From NCBI GenBank assembly GCA_022448945.1, contig JAKVCV010000004.1:120259-153527 (forward strand): DNA of 33,269 nt, given 5' to 3'. The translations under genes and the position numbers were made by a program. Position 1 is the stretch's first letter, and each line of letters begins with the position of its first letter. Source of the stretch: Saprospiraceae bacterium. Its GTDB lineage: Bacteria > Bacteroidota > Bacteroidia > Chitinophagales > Saprospiraceae. Positions 25,701 through 29,081 of the stretch are shown piece after piece. Under the pieces are notes generated by a model, which saw only the letters and a list, made by a program, of their open reading frames with translations, was not told where the DNA came from and did no database searches.

Positions 25701-27974
25701 TGGATAGGGCCAAATGGGAGTAGTCCTAATACTTTGGGTCTGCCAGGTGGTTCTAATGTTTTATGGACGATAGGTTCATCTACGCAAATCCCTTTTGGTA
25801 ATCCAAATTATCTTGGTGGAGACTGGTATACAATATGTATTGATACAATAACAGGTTGCCAGGTAGTTTCTGATACTATCACTGTTGCTGTTAATTCGGT
25901 GCCAATCATAGTATCTGTTCTTAATAACGGTCCGTTATGCCCAGGAGATACTGCCAGTCTATCTATTGCCGCCACTACTAGCGGAGGCTCCCTAACTGTT
26001 AATTGGTATTCTGATTCAAATATGTCTACTCTCATCGGGACTGGGTCTAGTCTAAATATTCCTAATATTAATACAACTAGCAATTATTATGCTGATGTAT
26101 TAGGCTCAAATGGGTGTAATTCAATGGATTCTACAACAGTACTAATTCATCCATCTGTTGCGGCTCCAGAATTGCCACCTGATATGATTATATGTGAAGG
26201 TGACCCTATAGTGTTAACAACTACAACAGTAGCTTCTACCTATAATTGGTCTGGCCCTAATGGATTTAGCTCTAATGTGCAATTCCCAGGGGTTATTACT
26301 TCTACAATTTTAGATTCAGGAACTTATACACTTAATGTAATCGATTCCAATGGCTGTCAATCACTAGATAGTACCGTTAATGTTACTATTAATACTTTAC
26401 CTTTAGGTGCTTCAGTTAGCAATAATGGTCCTGCATGTCTTGGAGATTCTGTAACACTTTCTGCTACACTTATTCCTGGGGTTACTTATAACTGGTTACA
26501 TTTGCCTTTTGGCACTTCTGTAGGATCGACACAGAATATTACTATTTCAAATCTGACATATTCGGACTCAGGTTCATATGTAGTTGTTACTACCTTAAAT
26601 GGTTGTTCAACAGTATCTACTGATACAACAATAGTAAGTGTTCTTGGCATAGGAACAGCAACTGCATTTGCTGGATTAGATCAGGATTTGTGTGGTGTAA
26701 ATACAGTAATAATGGATGCAACTGCTGCTGTGCCACCTGTTTTGGGAACCTGGACTACTTCATCGACAGCAATTATTGGTAATGTAAATGATCCTAATAC
26801 TTTGGTTACGAATTTGTCTTTGGGTAGTTATGTATTTTATTGGTCTTTATCAAGTACTACATGTTCATCGCTTTCCACAGATTCGGTTATTATTACAGTA
26901 AATCCACAAAGTACAGATACTGCTCTAGCTGGGGTTGATCAGACGCTCTGTGATGTAACTTCAGCAATATTGGGAGGTAATACACCTCTTATAAGTACTG
27001 GTGCCTGGTCGCAGAGTTCTAGTCAGATCAGTAATGGAGTTATTATAAACAATAGTAGTAATCCTAGTTCTACTATTTCAGGATTGCAACCAGGAAATAT
27101 TTATACTTTTGTATGGGAATTTACCAATGGTGTTTGTGGTATGCATTCTAGTGATACTGTAACAATAGATATCAATATTGCTCCTTCCGACAATGCATTT
27201 GCAGGAGGTGATATTGTGACATGTGGGCAAGATACTGTAAGTCTTGATGCATTGAGTTCCACTCTAGGTGCTGGTTTTTGGACAACGGATTCATCAGCAA
27301 TAATCATATCACCCACTCTTGAGAACAGCCAGGTTACCAATTTGTTACAGGATACTAGTACATTTGTGTGGACATTGTCGAATGGAATTTGTACGAATTA
27401 TTCATCTGATACCGTACTAGTTATTTTGTCAAATATATCACCTGTAGCAAATCCTGATAGTTTTTCTGCAATTTCAGGTACTAATACAACCATCAATGTA
27501 TTACCAAATGATATTCTTACCACCAATTGGGATATTTATATTAATACTACCACTTCTGCAGGGCAGTTAATTAATTTAAATAATGGTTTGTTTGATGTTA
27601 TATTGCAAATTTCAGATTCGACAAATCAAACATTTATTTACGAGCTTTGTAATCCTGACTGTCCCAATAGTTGTGATACTGCACTAGTTTTATTATCGGT
27701 TTCTTCTAATGGGGATTGTACTGTGCCTAATATATTTACACCAAATGGAGATGGTGTGAATGATATGTTTGAAATTCCCTGTCTGAATACGCTTCCTGAA
27801 GCTTGGCTTATTGTCTTTAACAGGTGGGGAGATGTTGTCTATGAATCAGATAAATATCATAATCAATGGGATGGCAAACATAATGAGAATGATTTGCCTG
27901 ATGGGACATATTTCTATATTCTAAAATTGGACAACGGAGACACTATGCAGGGATCTGTCGAGATTAGGAGGTAG
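13758..27974 (+). CDS. Giant surface adhesin 2, T9SS type B cargo, 4738 residues
   Basis: I chose the ATG at 13758 because it opens a classic signal peptide (MKCCFLFISLLFISLTASSQ). The 26 in-frame codons upstream, from a TTG at 13680, encode a basic non-signal stretch. Order: signal peptide 1-20; DSFGDGWNNA domain (about 21-115); fibronectin III (about 115-205); beta-helix start; glycine-rich region (about 360-930) with an ALK/LTK-type domain; a region with PKD-like and Ig-like folds (about 1035-1215); five SprB repeats; 32 A/B/C Ig-like modules; three D modules; a cadherin-like module (PVANPDSF); and a type B sorting domain (IFTPNGDGVND, FNRWGD, LPDGTYFY). By family it is exported by the type IX system as a surface filament or adhesin. 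From A1 onward it is collinear with giant 1. It starts 131 bp after the PorE-like gene. No SprF-like gene follows it. Confidence 0.92.
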   Translation: MKCCFLFISLLFISLTASSQCTYIIDMQDSFGDGWNNASVDVTVNGAFFDNYTLTYGYTGQDSFTVNNSDSVHFYFNSGDYDSEVTYQILMDGTQLFSDGPYPTTGLFFTHLCATCASPYNLNATNLTDSSATLSWTGAGSNYIIEYGSLGFVPGTGTTVLTSNNTYNISGLLSNTSYEFYVQQICFSGDTSAWEGGYNFTTQCSNPTTTTTCTNIYVSTTGTTTNAGTPSSPVTIYEALKRAACNNTVIKIATGQYLLDTALNISSYVTLEGGFIESDNWTKTSQAGATILYRTSNAPTGTPYLNQRLTAIEAVNVTGFRLQDLSIGVVNAPDSSSISTYGIYLNNASNYNLVRLQINAGDGGSGLDGTDGCSRGSSQWPSSFDGSNGDNGSDGTTGLGSSGSTVVTGGMGGAGGVGCNSSGTGGTQTFNYTGSVQTYTVPTGVTSINIEAWGAEGYGMEGEGGYVSADLTVTPGEVLEIYVGGQGSSGSGGYNGGGDGGSSSDYGAGGGASDVRRGSYTLNDRIIVAGGGGGTGANCGLNTAEGGHGGGLIGMSGCVFSCSQCQYTGAGGTQTSGGIAGPTSHGSCGGNSNGGFGYGGSNTSGLFGTGGGGGWYGGGSGCYEGAGGGSSYTEPTATNVVHIQGGHTGDGLVIISSPTIGGQGGTSYNVGNGVGNGADGASGNPGLTEAGAGGGGGRGADAVTTAGGDGGGGGAGGTPITTYVFGCAGNTSGLGITQIGGTGGASASGQTASDGTDGYDGVNGLDGCDGANGSQGTHVGGFYQIGTQADDGENGASGGAGSGGGGGGGYYFTGTAVITGTGGGGGGGGGGGAGGTGGAGGTNGGSSFGIYITNNGNNGAIKHCYIFPIGNPGSGGIGGDGGDGGYGGYGGNGGDDLGGSSIGKGGNGGDGGDGGKGGKGGNGLPGIAAAVFWDGSGSSPVTIDSTYNLVDQDVIYVSNVNCTNVNVQFADSSIAIGVPGPGSGVTNWNFDVFGTNSNPINSSDNPATTQYTSTGRFSIQYGSSIPPAQYLDFVNIVSSGFAAPQISSSANILGTDTFQICYGDFATFSSSVSADSIFWDFDGAITNPGNVQHVSSVAFNGPLGVFQVTMYTYNDCCGYSSIDTIWLYVDNVPDASGPSNTNICAGDSVIISLSSIFPSDTVIWPTSSTLTVHSLNSALVYPSSDTTYTATVYKKINMGSFTRLACPQTILIDILVTPKVTSNITATSILCNGDFSTINVNALGNSTNLTYSWTGGNSSTFPTNSDVVTNVIPGTYYVTISEGTNCADTTSIIITDPAQLNLSTTGINLQCSNTLAGTVSTVVTGGTGPSYSWVWDGPNGTLNPQDDNCSQQTQSCFNNLGAGWYYVTVTDANACQMVDSVSITGSTPLNLNTTGINLQCANTLTGTVSTAVTGGTGSTYSWVWDGPNGTLNPQDDNCGQQTQSCFNNLGAGWYYVTVTDANNCASNDSIELTEPDTLLANISSTNPSCNGALDANVIASPSGGTTGPFWNYQYIWNNSATSSSISGLSAGVYIVTVTDINSCQVVDSVVVTDPPAFNISFSIIDVFCYGDSTGQAIANVINGSGIFTYIWSDGQTGSTATGLTVANNPYFVTVTDAGVCSLVDSFTLLQGNIIPAPTIFLYDTLLCEGEDLFMDAPIANDYYWTGPNGWSSDNQYLSINSVVNANEGLYTLQTEDINGCLSQTSTQYIVVNSLPPTPTISGGVNVCSGDTVFLYSDISCDSTSWVGPSGPIVGDSSSFLIPPNSPDYATAIWTMNCIDTHTGCESESNPILVTFATNPSIPVITSIDSVCYGDSIILYAPNVLGSTTDWYADSSLTISLGSGSNITVYNLTVDSTFYLVQTVSGCSSPIASKKIIVNAIPATPNISSDFSVCEGDSINLTTSTNGMSYMWFHILGFSSTAQNPSIYPSTSNDAGPYHLIITDANGCKSIDTTVIVSINTKPSSPFTSNNSPICDGDTLQLVTATICDEILWINNLGDTLISNSATLSLDNNHSAYTDGLWQMICVDTLSGCKSAPTTRDTIVFNPSPPFPFIDHISASHNNGSPMCYGDTVYLIAGPVVNATYSWTTTDTTLITNNSTAIVNNLTSDTSFYLFVSVNGCSIMDTVFVQVNPPLALPIPPNDTSVCEGVILTPNVPIGAYTYIWTNPMGMSTTDPSPTLNPVTLQDSGTYTLAVEDTLGCKSADTTFQLFVNPLPSNPLINSNSPVCEGETLILKVTSNGSQYSWLGASGSSFIDGDSISISYGDVDYGPNWQVISIDTITGCKSSSVSHTIVINPKPPTIVASNGGPVCYGDSVVLSTPFVAGAAYSWYTIDSLTLLGNSNTIVVQNITVDSAFLLVVDMNGCTDTDSTLVLVNTLPLAPSLQDTLEVCLNDTIFLSTNTIAVTYNWSGPMGFSSSQQNPFIFPANVLHDSIFTLNIQDTNSCTSSDTSIRVIVNTLPLSPIISGINNNICDGDTLMLVSDINCGQSIWIDPQGNTILGTDSLVVTSNSPNYLGGGWNMLCVDTTTGCQSTSNTFTIAINSTPAIPLITHNAPICSGDSLGLEIALVAGASYEWYTPDSILIGSSSSLTVYGLTNDTIFIGKVIVNGCVSLDTAIITVNVLPVKPDIFVLADTICEQYSIDLNTSTISSVYNWSGPNGFSSNLQNPSINNATILDGGLYLLSVEDAAGCTSQDTSVFILVNPQPVQPVIIGPSDICQGDTLTLTSNNSCDLLLWKSPNINFITLSNSLNLNVIPSAPDYVSGDWELICQDTSTGCSSIPSAVHNVNINSLPASVALINDGPVCFNEGVNISLSQQGPSTYIWSSNPLISDTLGVGTSVFVDSIISDSFIYIQIIDPIGCSILDSNLVILNPPLTAPDISAVDSIICEGEDILLSTTTVASVYNWSGPNGFFSNQQSPVIFSADPTLNQGVYTLRVEDNNGCLSLDTSIYITVHYNMMSSVSISAISGICYGDSVIIQTGGTICDSTSWLGPVQTQWGTGNQTFAVPGDSNYIDGTWTLMCYDTTSGCVSVSNTILVTIEPALSTPVAINSGPICVGDSINLSVSQVISATTTWYADSNLVISVGTGDNIFVSGILTDTTFYCQQVVNGCASPVGSTDVFVYSVSLPPSISDSVIVCEGEDIILGTTTTGQSYTWTGPNSFISNQQNPVISSSVLPDAGSYTLSMIDTNGCLAPDSTLIVVVNSTPVSPVISYNNLLCDSDTLNITSTGSCNQNIWTGPSGVPIITNTNTLDIFPNNSDYQNGNWSLLCVDTTTGCQSLSNLLSVSFDPIPNSGTITHDAIVCFGDSVDISTTTINNVAPSGYNWYTALTSSVANGQSINVPNITVDSTFYLFVTTLNGCNYLVDSAVIVSNPQMAPPPVQSNSPVCEGDDILLFTVSAQAYNWSGPNSYVSSAQNPLITAATTSDAGNYTLNVFDFYGCPSLDTTINIVVNALPPTPIATGPSAICYGDTLFLTTSANCDSMVWKGPNVDIVGGNIAIPSNSVNYIDGNWELHCFDTIAGCQVISNIVNVTFNFPPNIVPVNNGPVCVNDSVVLTASFVAGVSYLWYSDSLLSVTLGTSHNLTVDSIVSDTSFYLLTSSNGCSSSLTSTTVNVNTTAPAPNINSSSPVCEGNNLVLSTTTIVSNYSWTGPNGFSSNQSSPVITGTTIADTGFYFLSIIDTNGCTSLDTSIYVVIDTLPAAPIITSSVYICQGDTLFLSVDSTSNHCDSLVWVGPNGINYAVPGSNISILPSDTNYINGQWELICIDTSSGCSSISNVSQVTILALPAPQSTSSNSPVCIGGDVNLSTPNAAPSSTYTWYADSNLITIAATGQNPTITDITIDTNFYLVISSLGCNSLPILTPVTVVPTAVAPSIPGDFSVCEGEPIVMTTSTSAVSYLWTSTNGFTDSTQNPVVTSSATIADTGNYTLVIIDSSGCISSDTSLYLSVNILGPAPVITSNTPICEGDTLVLTSSNICGQSQWIGPNGSSPNTLGLPGGSNVLWTIGSSTQIPFGNPNYLGGDWYTICIDTITGCQVVSDTITVAVNSVPIIVSVLNNGPLCPGDTASLSIAATTSGGSLTVNWYSDSNMSTLIGTGSSLNIPNINTTSNYYADVLGSNGCNSMDSTTVLIHPSVAAPELPPDMIICEGDPIVLTTTTVASTYNWSGPNGFSSNVQFPGVITSTILDSGTYTLNVIDSNGCQSLDSTVNVTINTLPLGASVSNNGPACLGDSVTLSATLIPGVTYNWLHLPFGTSVGSTQNITISNLTYSDSGSYVVVTTLNGCSTVSTDTTIVSVLGIGTATAFAGLDQDLCGVNTVIMDATAAVPPVLGTWTTSSTAIIGNVNDPNTLVTNLSLGSYVFYWSLSSTTCSSLSTDSVIITVNPQSTDTALAGVDQTLCDVTSAILGGNTPLISTGAWSQSSSQISNGVIINNSSNPSSTISGLQPGNIYTFVWEFTNGVCGMHSSDTVTIDINIAPSDNAFAGGDIVTCGQDTVSLDALSSTLGAGFWTTDSSAIIISPTLENSQVTNLLQDTSTFVWTLSNGICTNYSSDTVLVILSNISPVANPDSFSAISGTNTTINVLPNDILTTNWDIYINTTTSAGQLINLNNGLFDVILQISDSTNQTFIYELCNPDCPNSCDTALVLLSVSSNGDCTVPNIFTPNGDGVNDMFEIPCLNTLPEAWLIVFNRWGDVVYESDKYHNQWDGKHNENDLPDGTYFYILKLDNGDTMQGSVEIRR
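13818..14375 (+). other. DSFGDGW domain and fibronectin III of giant 2
   Basis: After the signal peptide come CTYIIDMQDSFGDGWNNA and a beta-rich stretch ending about residue 115, a Bacteroidota secreted domain recognised by the DSxGDGWN motif. A fibronectin type III domain then reads SPYNLNATNLTDSSATLSW, YIIEYG and LSNTSYEFYVQQICFSGDTS. Both are common N-terminal pieces of T9SS cargo and may bind carbohydrate or protein. Ligand unknown. Confidence 0.7.
14386..14835 (+). other. Start of a right-handed beta-helix-like domain in giant 2
   Basis: NIYVSTTGTTTNAGTPSSP, IYEALKRAACNNTVIKIATGQY, VTLEGGF and FRLQDLSIGV follow the pattern of DUF1565/pectate-lyase-like beta-helix proteins (a list of events, then repeated short strands with N-rich turns). 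The helix coil YGIYLNNASNYNLVRLQI recurs after the glycine-rich region as FGIYITNNGNNGAIKHCYI (around 16297), so the glycine-rich stretches look like loops extruded from the helix. Confidence 0.6.
15031..15726 (+). other. ALK/LTK-type glycine-rich domain
   Basis: TFNYTGSVQTYTVPTGVTSI and IEAWGAEGY lead in. GGYVSADLTVTPGEVLEIYVGGQG, GGGASDVRRG, DRIIVAGGGGGTG, GGGGGWYGGGSG and GGGSSYT follow, ending GDGLVIIS. This order (AWGA, beta strand with V-GG-G, GGGASDVR, IVAGGGGG, GGGGGSSY) is that of the glycine-rich domain found in ALK/LTK receptors and related proteins (PF12810 by recognition). In the receptors it forms packed polyglycine-II helices on a beta scaffold. Confidence 0.75.
16221..16253 (+). 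repeat. (GGC)7(GGT)4 microsatellite encoding 11 glycines
   Basis: An uninterrupted 33-bp GGN trinucleotide tract encodes eleven consecutive glycines. Slippage by whole units would keep the frame, so it is a candidate for length variation in the glycine-rich region but not for phase-off switching. Confidence 0.9.
16381..16530 (+). repeat. GGX tripeptide arrays (9-bp GGAGATGGA-type units)
   Basis: Two arrays (about 16381-16446 and 16466-16530) read GG-D, GG-D, GG-Y, GG-Y, GG-N and so on, then GG-N, GG-D, GG-D, GG-K, GG-K, GG-N, ending NGLPG. The DNA repeats GGAGATGGA and GGTAAAGGA units. GGX periodicity favours polyglycine-II helix rather than collagen (GXY) or RTX. Confidence 0.85.
16870..17411 (+). 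other. PKD-like and Ig-like spacer domains of giant 2
   Basis: The first segment has CYGDFATFSSSVSADSIFWDFDGA, then VFQVTMYTYNDCCGYSS, the W-FDG core and paired strands of a PKD domain. The second begins NICAGDSVIISLSS, followed by TVIWPTSSTL and DTTYTATVYKK, an Ig-like module related to the C type. They bridge the glycine-rich head and the SprB repeats. Confidence 0.6.
17412..18653 (+). repeat. Five SprB repeats of giant 2
   Basis: Five ~80-89-residue units follow the SprB repeat pattern (CNGDxxG, TYxWxG, GTYYVTVTDxNxC, SIxITxP). Units start near 17412, 17655, 17922, 18186 and 18423. The second and third are 267 bp apart and nearly identical at the DNA level over about 225 bp, sharing WVWDGPNGTLNPQDDNC and four cysteines. 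The other three are divergent. This is the repeat family of SprB, the gliding adhesin. Confidence 0.8.
18654..26649 (+). repeat. A-B-C triad array of 32 Ig-like modules in giant 2
   Basis: It has the same module types as in giant 1, with ten complete triads and an eleventh A-C pair lacking B. Position-specific matches with giant 1 include C4 (ITHNAPxC, YEWY), C5 (SSxxLxxDTxGxGTSxFVDS), the long B10 (GGxNVLWTxGSxTxIP), B9 (STSNHCDSLVW) and the long C10 (TSGxxxxVxWYSD). A2 is uninterrupted here (CEGDSINLTTSTNGMSYMWF). Confidence 0.88.
26650..27435 (+). repeat. Three D-type modules of giant 2
   Basis: These open AGLDQDLCG, AGVDQTLCD and AGGDIVTCG, with strands LGTWTTSSTAII, TGAWSQSSSQI and AGFWTTDSSAII. 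They match the D1-D3 order of giant 1 and are followed by the cadherin-like PVANPDSF module. Confidence 0.8.
27708..27971 (+). other. Type B T9SS C-terminal sorting domain (CHU_C) of giant 2
   Basis: NGDCTVPNIFTPNGDGVND, VFNRWGDVVYESD, QWDGKHN, LPDGTYFYILK and the terminal SVEIRR match the sorting domain of giant 1 almost residue for residue in the motif blocks, indicating use of the same secretion and anchoring partners. Confidence 0.93.
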
Positions 27975-27992
27975 CTTAATGTTGTCTAAATC

Positions 27993-28021
27993 TTTATTAT
28001 ATTATTCTAATGTTTAATAAA
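27993..28021. terminator. Weak AT-only inverted repeat between convergent genes
   Basis: TTTATTA and TAATAAA form a 7-bp stem with a 15-nt loop in the 61-bp gap between giant 2 and the TerC gene, which converge here. A bidirectional terminator is expected at this spot, but an all-AT stem is weak evidence in AT-rich DNA. Confidence 0.25.
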
Positions 28022-28035
28022 AAATCAGATTAATT

Positions 28036-28899
28036 TTAGGGTAGTTGATCATCTATTAAGTTAGGGTCTTGTTTCATTATTTTTTGTTCAAGTAATACAT
28101 CTGCAGCCTGTAATTTTATCAATTTCTTTTGGTAGCTTCCTTGTACAATATCTACAGCAATTAGAACAAAAATAATAAAATAAAATGTAGTGTTGTTCAT
28201 AGGCGTAATTTCATTTTTAAAGATTTTTAAATGCGCTAGATGGCCACCATCCGTTAGCAACATTATCCCTACAATAAATAAAATGAAAAGACCTAAAACT
28301 TCATAGAGTCTGTTTTTCTGAAGGAATTCAGCGACTTTTTCTGCTAGTATTATCATTATTATTCCACTAAAAACAATAGCTAAAGACATAATAATCATTT
28401 CAACCTGAGTGTTTTGTATTTCATTTGTTAAGCCAATTGCTGCGAGGATAGAATCAAATGAAAAAACTAAATTCATAACAACGATCATAGCAATAACAGA
28501 TTTGGGACTTTTAGGTTTTCTTTCTTCAACAGATTGGCTCAGATCATCATGTGACACTAAATGCCATATTTCTTTGAAGGCTGTATAGATGATAAAACTA
28601 CCACCCCCTAAAACAATTAAACTATGAATGTTGAAGTGACCTTCCAGAATGCCATCAAACGTAATTGAAAATACAGGATCTTTAAAAATATCAATAAGGC
28701 TGACGATAAGAAATAATAAAATGATCCGAAATACTATTGCAATAGCTATCCCAATTTGTCTAAGCCTTTTTTGTAGGTGTTCAGGTCCTTGTTTAGAAAC
28801 CAGCGAAATGTAAAGCAGATTGTCTACACCTAATACTATTTGTAATAAAACCAATAGGCCTAAAGTGATCATATTTCCAAAAGATAATAATTCTCCCAT
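28036..28899 (-). CDS. TerC family integral membrane protein
   Basis: This 287-residue protein has about seven hydrophobic segments. TerC landmarks are LGVDNLLYI (around residues 23-31) in the first membrane region and NLVFSFDSILAAIGL in the middle. These carry the two conserved acidic residues thought to handle metal. A His-containing loop (DGGHLAHL) lies further on. Length fits the short TerC type without CBS domains. Members are linked to tellurium resistance, Mn(II) export and metal loading of secreted proteins; the substrate here is unknown. The ATG at 28899 is the natural start, preceded by a plausible promoter at 28943-28973. The neighbour upstream on the same strand is a copper ATPase, a loose metal-handling grouping, but each gene probably has its own promoter. 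Confidence 0.9.
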   Translation of the reverse strand: MGELLSFGNMITLGLLVLLQIVLGVDNLLYISLVSKQGPEHLQKRLRQIGIAIAIVFRIILLFLIVSLIDIFKDPVFSITFDGILEGHFNIHSLIVLGGGSFIIYTAFKEIWHLVSHDDLSQSVEERKPKSPKSVIAMIVVMNLVFSFDSILAAIGLTNEIQNTQVEMIIMSLAIVFSGIIMIILAEKVAEFLQKNRLYEVLGLFILFIVGIMLLTDGGHLAHLKIFKNEITPMNNTTFYFIIFVLIAVDIVQGSYQKKLIKLQAADVLLEQKIMKQDPNLIDDQLP

Positions 28900-28942
28900 A
28901 TTTTTCTAAGTGTTTTAATGTAAGCTGATTTTATCTAATACC

Positions 28943-28973
28943 CAAAATAATATAATTCAGGATTAAAAACCAA
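28943..28973 (-). promoter_or_regulatory. Candidate Bacteroidota promoter for the TerC gene
   Basis: Read on the minus strand: TTG (28973-28971), 20 nt, then TTATTTTG (28950-28943). This matches five of the six fixed bases of the TAnnTTTG -7 element at the expected spacing. It ends 43 bp before the start codon. Confidence 0.4.
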
Positions 28974-29081
28974 TAATTACTATTTTTATCTAATTCAGAT
29001 TGCTTCAATATATCTATTGTTTTTTGAATGCCTGATTTCTAAAAAAGATTTTCTCTTAGTCTGAAATTTAGTTTATAAATT

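Noticed and set aside
28975-29081. Intrinsic terminator of the ATPase gene
   Set aside because: Only a 4-bp AAGA/TCTT stem before a T-run is visible on the minus strand, too weak in such AT-rich DNA.
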